Assembly: GCA_019247255.1 (NCBI GenBank)
Contig: JAFAPJ010000382.1
Coordinates: forward strand, 1 to 5,830
Source: Methylobacteriaceae bacterium
GTDB lineage: Bacteria; Pseudomonadota; Alphaproteobacteria; Rhizobiales; Beijerinckiaceae
Direction of reading: 5' to 3'
Length of the DNA: 5,830 bases
In this document: one piece after another, positions 1 through 5,602 of the stretch
How the letters are laid out: each line of letters starts with the position of its first letter
How positions within the stretch are numbered: the stretch's first letter is position 1
Program-made: the position numbers and the translations under genes
The notes under the pieces: model-generated
What the model saw: only the letters and a program-made list of their open reading frames with translations
The model's database searches: none
What the model was told of the DNA's origin: nothing

Positions 1-509
1 GCGCGCCGGGCGAGCGCCTGGCCGATGCGCCCCATGCCGACGATGCCGAGGCGCTTGCCCGTGATGCGCCGCCCGAGCATCCAGGTCGGCGACCAGCCCG
101 CCCATTCATCGTCCGGCACCACGCGCGCGCCCTCGGCGACCCGCCGCGCGACCGCGAGGATCAGCGCGACCGTCATGTCGGCCGTGTCCTCCGTCAGCAC
201 GCCCGGCGTGTTCGTGACCGTGATCCCACGCGAGAGAGCCGCCTGGACGTCGATGTTGTCGACGCCGTTGCCGAAGTTCGCGATGAGCCTGAGGTCGGGC
301 CCGGCCTGCGCGAGGATGGGCGCGTCGATCTCGTCCGTGATCGTCGGGACGAGAACGTCGGCGGTCTGCACCGCCTGGACGAGCTCGGCCTGGGTCAAGG
401 GTTTGTCTTCTAGGTTCAGCCTCGCGTCGAAGAGCTCGCGCATCCGCGTCTCGACCGCGTGGGGCAGCTTGCGGGTGACGACGACGAGCGGCTTCTTGCG
501 GGGCTGCAT
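1..509 (-). CDS. D-2-hydroxyacid dehydrogenase, N-terminal part (partial, runs off left edge)
   Basis: This is the first 169 codons of an NAD(P)-dependent D-2-hydroxyacid dehydrogenase of the glyoxylate/hydroxypyruvate reductase (GyaR-like, D-glycerate dehydrogenase) type. Such cytosolic enzymes interconvert 2-keto acids and D-2-hydroxyacids. Visible are the N-terminal catalytic-domain half, the substrate-loop segment NFGNGVDNID (residues 78-87), the block ITVTNTPGVLTEDTAD (about 96-111) and the start of the Rossmann domain, GIVGMGRIG, with its GxGxxG glycines at 158, 160 and 163. The catalytic Arg, Glu and His lie in the missing C-terminal half, so activity cannot be judged. Family members are usually about 320-335 residues, so roughly half is present. 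The ATG at 509 is supported by a strong Shine-Dalgarno sequence 2-9 bases upstream. The gene is divergent from the SH3-domain gene. Substrate (glyoxylate, hydroxypyruvate or another keto acid) is not resolvable; the family call is firm. Confidence 0.9.
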   Translation of the reverse strand, partial: MQPRKKPLVVVTRKLPHAVETRMRELFDARLNLEDKPLTQAELVQAVQTADVLVPTITDEIDAPILAQAGPDLRLIANFGNGVDNIDVQAALSRGITVTNTPGVLTEDTADMTVALILAVARRVAEGARVVPDDEWAGWSPTWMLGRRITGKRLGIVGMGRIGQALARR

Positions 510-510
510 C

Positions 511-520
511 ACTCCTCCCT
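511..520 (-). promoter_or_regulatory. Ribosome binding site of the 2-hydroxyacid dehydrogenase gene
   Basis: On the minus strand the bases read AGGGAGGAGT and then G before the ATG at 509. The GGAGG core is close to a perfect anti-16S match, though its spacing to the start codon is short. It supports the ATG at 509 as the start. Confidence 0.7.
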
Positions 521-553
521 GAGCGCGCGCATCGACACGCTTCACGTAGCCTT

Positions 554-599
554 AACCCTAGCCCGGTGATCTCAAGCGGGCGAGACCGCCGCTAGGGTT
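554..599. repeat. Long imperfect inverted repeat in a divergent intergenic region
   Basis: The outer arms AACCCTAGC (554-562) and GCTAGGGTT (591-599) are perfect 9-base complements. Inside them, after two unpaired C's (563-564), GGTGATCTC (565-573) pairs with GAGACCGCC (582-590) with one G-U wobble and one mismatch, leaving an 8-base loop (574-581). The total is about 17 pairs. It sits between the divergent starts at 509 and 640, 41 bases upstream of the SH3 gene's start and 44 bases upstream of the dehydrogenase start. Neither side has a T-run, so it is not a typical intrinsic terminator. It could be an operator for both genes, a structured 5' leader, or the remnant of a repeat element. The pairing is seen directly; any function is inference. 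Confidence 0.6.
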
Positions 600-639
600 C
601 TGCCGGGCGGCTGTCTAGAGCGAATTTCGGAGTTCGCGC

Positions 640-1182
640 ATGAGACGGGGCCTCACCCGCTTCTGGTTCGCGCTCGTCGCCCTCGCGAGCGCCGGGCCAG
701 CCCTCGCCGCGAGCGACCTCGCGGTCGGCAAGGCGTCGGGCCTTCCGGTGCCGCGCTACGTCAGCCTGAAGACCGACCGGGTCAACCTGCGCGAAGGCCC
801 CTCCAAGGACCACCGGACGGCCTGGGTGTTCACCCGCGCGGGCCTTCCTGTCGAGATCACGGCCGAGTTCGAGACATGGCGTCGGATCCGCGACGCGGAC
901 GGCACGGAGGGCTGGGTGCTCCATTCGCTGCTCTCGGGCCGTCGGACGGCGCTCGTGATGCCCTGGGCGAAGGCCGGAACGCAGCCCCTCGCGCTCCGGG
1001 CCGGACCCGACGAGCGCAGCCCCGTCGTGGCCGAGCTTCAGCCCAACGTCATTACGAGCGTGAAGCGCTGCACGGAGGGCTGGTGCCGCGTCGTGATCGT
1101 GCTCGCCGGCGCCCGCGACATGACCGGCTACATGCGCCAGGACCGCCTCTGGGGCGTCTACCCGAACGAGAAGGTCGAGTAG
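640..1182 (+). CDS. Exported bacterial SH3-domain protein
   Basis: A 180-residue protein with a Sec-type signal peptide: basic MRRGLTR, a hydrophobic stretch at about 8-19, and a probable cleavage after ALA at residue 23. The mature part looks like two tandem bacterial SH3-like repeats (PF06347/COG3807-like). The first is about residues 44-98, with VNLREGPS, GLPVEI and DGTEGWV. The second is about residues 108-172, with LALRAGPDERSPVVAEL and EGWCRV. Cys144 and Cys149 (RCTEGWC) could form a disulfide in the periplasm. Proteins of this kind are common in alphaproteobacteria and are thought to bind cell-wall or protein ligands, but no specific role is established, so none is assigned. The ATG at 640 is chosen because GGAG lies seven bases upstream (629-632) and the signal peptide begins right there. 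The gene stands alone on the plus strand, divergent from the dehydrogenase and convergent with irr. Confidence 0.87.
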   Translation: MRRGLTRFWFALVALASAGPALAASDLAVGKASGLPVPRYVSLKTDRVNLREGPSKDHRTAWVFTRAGLPVEITAEFETWRRIRDADGTEGWVLHSLLSGRRTALVMPWAKAGTQPLALRAGPDERSPVVAELQPNVITSVKRCTEGWCRVVIVLAGARDMTGYMRQDRLWGVYPNEKVE

Positions 1183-1210
1183 GATTGCGGCGCTGAACCG
1201 CGGCGCAATC
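1183..1210. terminator. Possible hairpin terminator between convergent genes
   Basis: GATTGCG (1183-1189) and CGCAATC (1204-1210) are perfect 7-base inverted arms, starting at the base after the SH3 gene's stop codon and ending 9 bases before the irr stop on the other strand. Inner GCG/CGC pairing may extend it. Neither strand has a T-run after the stem, so intrinsic termination would be weak. The position between convergent genes is the main argument for a bidirectional terminator. Confidence 0.35.
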
Positions 1211-1219
1211 CGGGCCGGA

Positions 1220-1693
1220 TCAGCCCTGCTTGCGCCGCAGGCGCACGATGACGTCGACCCGCGCGATCTCCATACCCTCCGGAGCGGCCGGTAGGTCACC
1301 GACCGCGATCGCGGCCGGCACATCCATCAGCTCCTCGTCGCCCTCGACGAAGAAGTGGTGGTGGTCCGACGTGTTCGTGTCGAAGTAGGATTTCGAGCCG
1401 TCCACCGCGAGCTGACGCAGAAGCCCCGCCTCGGTGAACTGGTGGAGCGTGTTGTACACGGTCGCGAGGGAGACGGGCACGCGCGCCCGCATGGCTTCCT
1501 CGAACAGCGATTCCGCCGTGATGTGACGGTCGCCCTTCCCGAAGAGAAGCCAGCCGAGCGAGATGCGCTGCCGGGTCGGCCGGAGCCCGACCTCCCGCAG
1601 CCGGTCCTTGAGCGTCGAGACCGGGCAGCCGCGGCGCGCGAGGCTCGCGTCCGACGAGCTCTCGCTGACAGGAAGGGTCGAAAGGCCGGTCAT
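1220..1693 (-). CDS. irr: Fur-family iron response regulator Irr
   Basis: A 157-residue Fur-superfamily regulator closely matching Irr, the heme-responsive regulator of iron uptake, heme synthesis and Fe-S genes in Rhizobiales and relatives. The winged-helix DNA-binding part contains GLRPTRQRISLGWLLFGKG (about 36-54), DRHITAESLFEEA and PVSLATVYNTL (about 73-83). The C-terminal part carries the DHHHFF histidine cluster (His111-113), the second heme/metal site in Irr. The N-terminal RGCPV holds Cys23-Pro24, matching the heme regulatory motif (GCPW) of Bradyrhizobium Irr, which mediates heme-dependent degradation there. The frame stays open further upstream to 1846, but that extension is low-complexity, overlaps the rpsD terminator and has no Irr similarity. 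The ATG at 1693 gives the usual family length. Its ribosome binding site is weak. It is transcribed in the same direction as rpsD but separated by a terminator, so it is probably its own transcript. Confidence 0.93.
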   Translation of the reverse strand: MTGLSTLPVSESSSDASLARRGCPVSTLKDRLREVGLRPTRQRISLGWLLFGKGDRHITAESLFEEAMRARVPVSLATVYNTLHQFTEAGLLRQLAVDGSKSYFDTNTSDHHHFFVEGDEELMDVPAAIAVGDLPAAPEGMEIARVDVIVRLRRKQG

Positions 1694-1726
1694 CGCGCGT
1701 TGAGGTCTCACGGTGTCTCGCCAGTC

Positions 1727-1753
1727 ATAATACGTGGGAAGCCGGGGCCGCAA
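1727..1753 (-). promoter_or_regulatory. Possible irr promoter
   Basis: On the minus strand TTGCGG (1753-1748) is followed after 15 bases by TATTAT (1732-1727), which resembles a sigma-70 -35/-10 pair. TATTAT is one of very few AT-rich hexamers here, and a start near 1720 would leave a leader of about 27 bases before the irr ATG. The spacer is two bases shorter than ideal, so only the -10 is reasonably convincing. I see no clear Irr-type iron control element nearby. Confidence 0.33.
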
Positions 1754-1786
1754 CGTCGAGACCGCGCCGACCCGCGACGTTAGGGT

Positions 1787-1806
1787 CGCATTCGTGGCGA
1801 ATTCGT
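1787..1806. repeat. Pair of 9-bp direct repeats upstream of irr
   Basis: CGCATTCGT (1787-1795) and CGAATTCGT (1798-1806) match at 8 of 9 bases and start 11 bases apart, about one helical turn. They lie between the rpsD terminator and the candidate irr promoter. Spacing and position suit an operator, but the copies are short and may be chance. Confidence 0.35.
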
Positions 1807-1815
1807 CACCCCGCA

Positions 1816-1841
1816 CGAAAAGGCCGCCCGGAGGCGGCCTT
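1816..1841 (-). terminator. Intrinsic terminator of rpsD
   Basis: On the minus strand, AAGGCCGCC (1841-1833) pairs perfectly over 9 bases with GGCGGCCTT (1828-1820) around a four-base TCCG loop. It is followed directly by more T's, giving CCTTTTCG. It begins 23 bases after the rpsD stop codon. GC-rich stem, tetraloop, short T-run and position make this the clearest terminator in the window. Confidence 0.85.
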
Positions 1842-1864
1842 CGCATGCGCTCAGACTTCAGCGC

Positions 1865-2482
1865 TCAGCGCGAGTAGAACTCGACGACGAGGTTCGGCTC
1901 CATCTGCACCGGGTACGGGACCTCGCCGAGACCGGGCACGCGGGTCAGGCGCGCGCTCATCTTGGCGTGGTCGACCTCGATGTAGTCCGGCACGTCGCGC
2001 TCGGCGAGCTGGCTTGCGACCACCACGACCTCGAGCTGACGGGAGGCGTCCTTCACCTCGACGACGTCGCCGGGCTTCACGAGGAAGCTCGGGATGTTGA
2101 CCCGGCGCCCGTTCACCTTGACGTGGCCGTGATTGACGAACTGACGCGCGGCGAACGGCGTCGCGACGAACTTCGACCGGTACACGACCGCGTCGAGACG
2201 GCGCTCGAGCAGGCCGATCAGGTTCTCGCCCGAATCACCCTTCATCCGGATCGCCTCGGCATAGTACCGCCGGAACTGCTTCTCGGTGATGTTGCCGTAA
2301 TAGCCCTTGAGCTTCTGCTTGGCGCGCAGCTGCGTGCCGAAGTCGGACATCTTGCCCTTGCGGCGCTGGCCATGCTGGCCGGGACCGTATTCGCGACGAT
2401 TGACCGGGCTCTTCGGGCGGCCCCAGATGTTCTGGCCCATGCGGCGATCGAGCTTGTGCTTCGCCGCGATTCTCTTCGACAT
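1865..2482 (-). CDS. rpsD: 30S ribosomal protein S4
   Basis: A 205-residue ribosomal protein S4 of normal bacterial length. S4 binds 16S rRNA early in 30S assembly, helps hold decoding fidelity, and in some bacteria represses its own operon. The N-terminal domain contains [14 protein letters not shown] (about 8-21) and the [21 protein letters not shown] stretch (29-49), followed by [20 protein letters not shown]. The S4 RNA-binding domain follows, with [40 protein letters not shown] (about 92-131); the C-terminal end is [11 protein letters not shown]. No zinc-binding cysteines are present, so it is the Cys-free form. The reading frame is open upstream to 2599, but the ATG at 2482 gives the conserved MSKR start; AGAGGA lies about 10 bases upstream, a slightly long spacing. 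It is monocistronic here, flanked by terminators, rather than in the alpha operon with rpsM/rpsK as in E. coli. Confidence 0.97.
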   Translation of the reverse strand: MSKRIAAKHKLDRRMGQNIWGRPKSPVNRREYGPGQHGQRRKGKMSDFGTQLRAKQKLKGYYGNITEKQFRRYYAEAIRMKGDSGENLIGLLERRLDAVVYRSKFVATPFAARQFVNHGHVKVNGRRVNIPSFLVKPGDVVEVKDASRQLEVVVVASQLAERDVPDYIEVDHAKMSARLTRVPGLGEVPYPVQMEPNLVVEFYSR

Positions 2483-2589
2483 GTCCCGCGTGTCCTCTGA
2501 CTGCGTGGTGTGAGGAACGCGCCCTCCTCTCCCGGCTTGGCCGAGCGACAGCCCTCGACATCGCGAAGGCGCGGGTGCGCAAACACGAA

Positions 2590-2609
2590 GCGCGGCCAAG
2601 GGGCCGCGC
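2590..2609 (-). terminator. Probable terminator downstream of murI
   Basis: GCGCGGCC (2590-2597) and GGCCGCGC (2602-2609) form a perfect 8-base stem with a four-base loop. On the minus strand the stem is followed by TTCGTGTTTGC, a broken T-run. It lies about 45 bases past the murI stop and about 108 bases upstream of the rpsD start, so it probably separates the two transcripts. The interrupted T-run makes efficiency uncertain. The rest of the rpsD leader (2483-2589) shows no convincing -35/-10 pair and no structure I can assign. Confidence 0.55.
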
Positions 2610-2654
2610 GACGTCCGGGCTAGCTAGTTCCGCGCGGGGCCGCTGTCAATGCTC

Positions 2655-3527
2655 TCAGGCCTGGCCGAGGCCGAGGGGATCGACCACCACGTCGGCGAGC
2701 CCGCGCTCCGCGAGCGCCGCGCGCAGGCCAGGCGTAAGGCCGGCCCCGCCGGTGAACAGGGCGAAGCTCTCCGGCTCCGCCGCACCACCCCTGCGCGGTC
2801 CCAGGAGGTCGCCCGCACGGCGCGCCACGGCGCCGGCCGGATCAAGCCAGGTGACGGACCACGGCGCCAGCGCCTCGAGGCGCGGCAGGAGCAGCGGATA
2901 ATGGGTGCAGCCGAGGACGACGAGATCCGTCCGGCCGGTCTCGTCCGCCACGAAGCAGGGCGCGAGCTCGATCGCGAGCTCTTCGTCGGTCACCGGCTCC
3001 CCCGCGAGAGTCGCCTCCGCGAGCGCCGCGAGCCGCGACGAGCCGACCAGCGTCACCCGGCAGGCCCCGGCGTAAGCCTCGATGAGGTCCCGCGTATAGC
3101 CGCGTGCGATCGTGCCGGGCGTCGCCAGAACCGAGAAGCGGCCCGAGCGCGACAGGGCCGCCGCGGGCTTGATCGGCGGGACGGTCCCGACGATCGGCAC
3201 GGGGCAGCGGGCCCGAACGCCCGTCAGCACGCCCGCGACGGTCGAGGCCGTGTTGCAGGCGATCACCACGATATCGGGGCGCACCCTCTCCACGAGCCGG
3301 TCGATGACCGTGCCGACCCGCGCGAGCAGCACGTCCTCGGCGAGCCGCCCATAGGGAAACGCGGCGTCGTCCGCCGCGTACACGATCCGGGCGTCCGGCC
3401 GCACCTTGCGGAGCTCCGCCAGGACCGACAGGCCGCCGAGCCCCGAGTCGAACAGGAGGATCGTCGGCTGGCGCACGAGGGCGCCGATCGGGTGGGAAGA
3501 GGTGCCAGCGAGGAGGTCGGCGCGCAT
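2655..3527 (-). CDS. murI: Glutamate racemase
   Basis: Interconverts L- and D-glutamate in the cytosol, supplying D-Glu for the second residue of the peptidoglycan stem peptide. With the ATG at 3527 the protein is 290 residues. The racemase signatures are all present: ILLFDSGLGGLSVL near the start (Asp27-Ser28), VIACNTAST with catalytic Cys91, and VLGCTHYPLL with catalytic Cys207 and His209. PPIKPAA and FSVLATPGT are also family blocks. The start is uncertain. An in-frame TTG at 3557 would give 300 residues and a GTG at 3476 would give 273, beginning just before the conserved core (VRQPTILLFDSG). None of the three has a good Shine-Dalgarno sequence; I chose the ATG. The gene lies 67 bases after the ferredoxin stop on the same strand with no obvious terminator between, so the two may share a transcript. 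Function is firm, N-terminus is not. Confidence 0.94.
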   Translation of the reverse strand: MRADLLAGTSSHPIGALVRQPTILLFDSGLGGLSVLAELRKVRPDARIVYAADDAAFPYGRLAEDVLLARVGTVIDRLVERVRPDIVVIACNTASTVAGVLTGVRARCPVPIVGTVPPIKPAAALSRSGRFSVLATPGTIARGYTRDLIEAYAGACRVTLVGSSRLAALAEATLAGEPVTDEELAIELAPCFVADETGRTDLVVLGCTHYPLLLPRLEALAPWSVTWLDPAGAVARRAGDLLGPRRGGAAEPESFALFTGGAGLTPGLRAALAERGLADVVVDPLGLGQA

Positions 3528-3594
3528 CGAGAGCGGGGCGGCAACGGGAAGCTTCAACTTGCGCCGGCCCGCTTAACGCTTCCTTGTCGCGCCT

Positions 3595-3933
3595 TCAGTC
3601 GCCTCCGCCGGGATTGGCCGAGAAATGCGCCTCGAACTTGCCGGGCTTGCCGTCCCAATCCTTCGCGTCGGGCGGCGCCTCCTTCTTATGGGTGATGTTG
3701 GGCCAGCTGCGCGCGTAATCGGCGTTGAGCTTCAGCCAGCTCTCGAGGCTCGGCTCGGTGTCCGGCTTGATTGCCTCGGCCGGACATTCGGGCTCGCACA
3801 CCCCGCAATCGATGCATTCGTCGGGGTGGATGACGAGCATATTCTCGCCTTCATAGAAGCAATCGACCGGGCAGACCTCGACGCAATCCATGTACTTGCA
3901 CTTGATGCAGTTTTCAGTGACGACGTAGGTCAT
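3595..3933 (-). CDS. fdxA: 7Fe ferredoxin, FdxA type ([3Fe-4S][4Fe-4S])
   Basis: A 112-residue soluble low-potential electron carrier, strongly like Azotobacter vinelandii ferredoxin I. The N-terminal cluster-binding part has [17 protein letters not shown] (Cys9, 12, 17, 21, 25) and [13 protein letters not shown] (Cys40, 43, 46, 50). By analogy with the Azotobacter protein, Cys9, Cys17 and Cys50 hold the 3Fe-4S cluster and Cys21, Cys40, Cys43 and Cys46 hold the 4Fe-4S cluster, while Cys12 and Cys25 are free. The long C-terminal tail, with [25 protein letters not shown], is also characteristic of this subfamily and separates it from short 2[4Fe-4S] ferredoxins. The ATG at 3931-3933 gives the conserved [13 protein letters not shown] start; the ribosome binding site (AGGA about 11 bases upstream) is modest. 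The redox partner is unknown. It lies downstream of lpd, separated by a 149-base gap with hairpins, and upstream of murI. Confidence 0.95.
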   Translation of the reverse strand: MTYVVTENCIKCKYMDCVEVCPVDCFYEGENMLVIHPDECIDCGVCEPECPAEAIKPDTEPSLESWLKLNADYARSWPNITHKKEAPPDAKDWDGKPGKFEAHFSANPGGGD

Positions 3934-4019
3934 CGCGAGTTCGGTCCTGGAATGCGGAGGCGGCCGGGCGAGGCGGGCAAGAGAGCCCCGCGCTTAGCCC
4001 CCTGCCTCGGGCCTGACAA

Positions 4020-4078
4020 GCGCGGCACAGCCGCGCCGCCCCCGAGACGGGCGCGGAGCCGGGCGGGCGCGACCCGCC
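4020..4078 (-). terminator. Two GC-rich hairpins after lpd, possible terminator
   Basis: Starting 4 bases after the lpd stop, GGCGGG (4078-4073) pairs with CCCGCC (4067-4062) over a five-base loop. Further on, GCGCGGC (4036-4030) pairs with GCCGCGC (4026-4020) over a three-base loop and is followed by TTGTC on the minus strand. The second hairpin is the better terminator candidate, but its T-run is very short. The rest of the 149-base gap between lpd and the ferredoxin gene (3934-4082) is GC-rich, and I see no clear promoter in it. Confidence 0.42.
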
Positions 4079-4082
4079 GATC

Positions 4083-5486
4083 TCACATGTGGATCGCGCG
4101 CTTCTCGACCGCGAGCGCCGCTTCCTTCACGGCCTCGGTCAGGGTCGGATGCGCGTGGCAGGTCCGGGCGATGTCCTCGGACGAGGCGTTAAACTCCATC
4201 GCGACCGCCGCCTCCGCGATCAGGTTGCCGGCGTCGACGCCCAGGATATGGACGCCGAGCACCCGGTCCGTCTCCGCGTCGGCCAGGATCTTCACGAAGC
4301 CGTCCGTCGTGTGATTGACCTTGGCCCGCCCGTTCGCCGTGAACGGGAACTTGCCGACATTGTACTTGGTGCCGGCCGCCTGCAGCTCCTCCTCGGAGGC
4401 GCCGACGGAGGCGACCTCCGGGAACGTGTAGACCACGCTCGGGATCACCCCGTAATTCACGTGGCCGGCGCGGCCCGCTAGGATCTCAGCGACCGCGACG
4501 CCCTCGTCCTCGGCCTTGTGGGCGAGCATGGGCCCGGCGATCACGTCGCCGATCGCGTAGATGCCCGGAACGTTCGTGGCGAAATGAGCGTCGACGGCCA
4601 CCCGGCCGCGCTCGCCCAGGTTCACGCCGGCTTCAGCGAGCCCTAGCCCTTCCGTGAAGGGGATGCGGCCGGTCGCGACGAGCACGACGTCGGCCTCCAG
4701 GGTCTCGGGCGCGCCCTCCCCGCGGGACGGCTCCACCGTGACCTTGGCGAGCGGCCCGGACGTGTCGATCGCGGTCACCTTGGACGAGAGCCGGAAGGTG
4801 AAGCCCTGCTTTCCGAGGATGCGCTGAAACTGCTTGGCGACCTCGCCGTCCATCCCGGGCAGGATGCGGTCGAGGAACTCGACCACGACCACCTCGGCGC
4901 CGAGACGCCGCCAGACCGACCCGAGCTCAAGCCCGATGACGCCAGCCCCCACGATGAGCAGCTTGCCGGGCACGGCCGGAAGCGAGAGAGCGCCGGTCGA
5001 GGACACGACTTTCGTCTCGTCGATGGTGACGCCGCGCAGCGGCGCGACCTCCGAGCCCGTCGCGATGACGATGTTGCGCGTCTCCAGGAGCTGCCCCGTG
5101 CCGTACTCCGCGCGCACCTCGACCTGGCCGGGCGCCTTGATCGTGCCGATGCCCCGGAAGGTCTCGACCTTGTTCTTCTTCAGCAGAAACTCAACGCCTT
5201 TGACGTTGCCGTCGACCCCGCCGTCCTTGAAGGACATCATCTTGGACAGATCGAGCGTCGGCGCGCTCACCCCGATGCCGAGATCGGCGAAATGGTCGCG
5301 CGCCTCGGCGAACATCTCGGAGGCGTGAAGGAGCGCCTTCGACGGGATGCAGCCGATGTTGAGGCAGGTGCCGCCGAAGGTCGAGCGCTTCTCGACGACG
5401 GCCGTCTTGAGGCCGAGCTGGGCGGCCCTGATGGCGCACACGTAGCCGCCCGGGCCCGTGCCAATGACGATAAGGTCGTAGGACAT
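4083..5486 (-). CDS. lpd: Dihydrolipoamide dehydrogenase (E3)
   Basis: A full-length 467-residue FAD flavoenzyme that reoxidises dihydrolipoyl groups on E2 with NAD+, in the cytosolic 2-oxo acid dehydrogenase complexes. The FAD-binding GTGPGG is at 9-14. The redox disulfide [11 protein letters not shown] has Cys41 and Cys46. The NAD-binding GAGVIG is at 180-185, ATGR at 271-274, and the second FAD motif YAIGD at 310-314. The C-terminal dimer domain ends with HAHPTLTEA, where His446 and Glu451 are the expected catalytic base pair. All key residues are intact. The ATG at 5486 has a strong Shine-Dalgarno sequence (AGGGGAG) seven bases upstream. It lies 116 bases after sucB on the same strand, so it probably acts mainly in the 2-oxoglutarate dehydrogenase complex. 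Whether it also serves pyruvate dehydrogenase cannot be told from this window. Confidence 0.97.
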   Translation of the reverse strand: MSYDLIVIGTGPGGYVCAIRAAQLGLKTAVVEKRSTFGGTCLNIGCIPSKALLHASEMFAEARDHFADLGIGVSAPTLDLSKMMSFKDGGVDGNVKGVEFLLKKNKVETFRGIGTIKAPGQVEVRAEYGTGQLLETRNIVIATGSEVAPLRGVTIDETKVVSSTGALSLPAVPGKLLIVGAGVIGLELGSVWRRLGAEVVVVEFLDRILPGMDGEVAKQFQRILGKQGFTFRLSSKVTAIDTSGPLAKVTVEPSRGEGAPETLEADVVLVATGRIPFTEGLGLAEAGVNLGERGRVAVDAHFATNVPGIYAIGDVIAGPMLAHKAEDEGVAVAEILAGRAGHVNYGVIPSVVYTFPEVASVGASEEELQAAGTKYNVGKFPFTANGRAKVNHTTDGFVKILADAETDRVLGVHILGVDAGNLIAEAAVAMEFNASSEDIARTCHAHPTLTEAVKEAALAVEKRAIHM

Positions 5487-5493
5487 GAGAAAA

Positions 5494-5500
5494 CTCCCCT
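5494..5500 (-). promoter_or_regulatory. Ribosome binding site of lpd
   Basis: Reads AGGGGAG on the minus strand, seven bases before the ATG at 5486. It is the best-spaced Shine-Dalgarno sequence in the window and directly abuts the palindromic repeat that begins at 5501, so folding of that repeat in the mRNA would end right beside it. Confidence 0.75.
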
Positions 5501-5580
5501 GTCATGCCCGGGCTCCTCCCGGGGATCCCGATCGGTCGAGCGATCCCGATCGAGATGGCCGGGTCCAGCCCGGCCATGAC
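5501..5580. repeat. REP-like composite palindromic element
   Basis: An 80-base element with terminal inverted repeats: GTCATGCCCGGG at the left (5501-5512) and the complement of GTCATGGCCGGG at the right (5569-5580), matching at 11 of 12 bases. Each end also folds alone. On the right ATGGCCGGG (5555-5563) pairs over 9 bases with CCCGGCCAT (5569-5577) around TCCAG; on the left CCCGGG (5507-5512) pairs with CCCGGG (5518-5523) around CTCCT. The centre carries an 11-base direct repeat, GATCCCGATCG, at 5524-5534 and 5542-5552. Sequences of the GTCATGGCCGGG kind are known as high-copy intergenic repeats in Hyphomicrobiales, where they often produce spurious reading frames beginning MAGLDPAI; one such false frame arises here on the minus strand. 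The element fills most of the sucB-lpd gap. Copy number in this genome cannot be seen from one window. Confidence 0.75.
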
Positions 5581-5602
5581 GCTCAGTGGTGATGGGACGA
5601 GA

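Noticed and set aside
25..522. Plus-strand open frame of 165 codons at the left end
   Set aside because: The minus strand encodes an unmistakable 2-hydroxyacid dehydrogenase with a good ribosome binding site across the same bases; the plus frame has Ser/Arg/Thr-rich content without a domain.
552..557. TTAACC near 552 as a CtrA-type cell-cycle site
   Set aside because: Only one half-site is present; the second TTAA at the right spacing is missing, and TTAACC forms part of the inverted repeat arm.
592..1323. Minus-strand open frame of 243 codons opposite the SH3-domain gene
   Set aside because: It overlaps a plus-strand gene with signal peptide, SH3 repeats and ribosome binding site, and also runs into irr. 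Its translation is compositionally biased and unrecognisable.
1694..1846. N-terminal extension of Irr by 51 residues
   Set aside because: The frame is open, but the extension reads through the rpsD terminator and the candidate irr promoter, and Irr proteins of about 150-165 residues start near the ATG at 1693.
2483..2599. 39-residue N-terminal extension of ribosomal protein S4
   Set aside because: S4 begins at the conserved MSKR; the extra residues would be translated from the leader and the murI terminator and have no counterpart in the family.
2649..3695. Long plus-strand open frame (348 codons) opposite murI
   Set aside because: It is antisense to a clear glutamate racemase with intact catalytic motifs. 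Its product is an Arg/Ala/Pro-rich low-complexity sequence with no recognisable domain, as expected of a GC-rich shadow frame.
5191..5577. Minus-strand frame beginning MAGLDPAISIG
   Set aside because: This start is the well-known false product of the GTCATGGCCGGG repeat, and the rest is lpd read in the wrong frame. It is an artefact of the REP-like element, not a gene.
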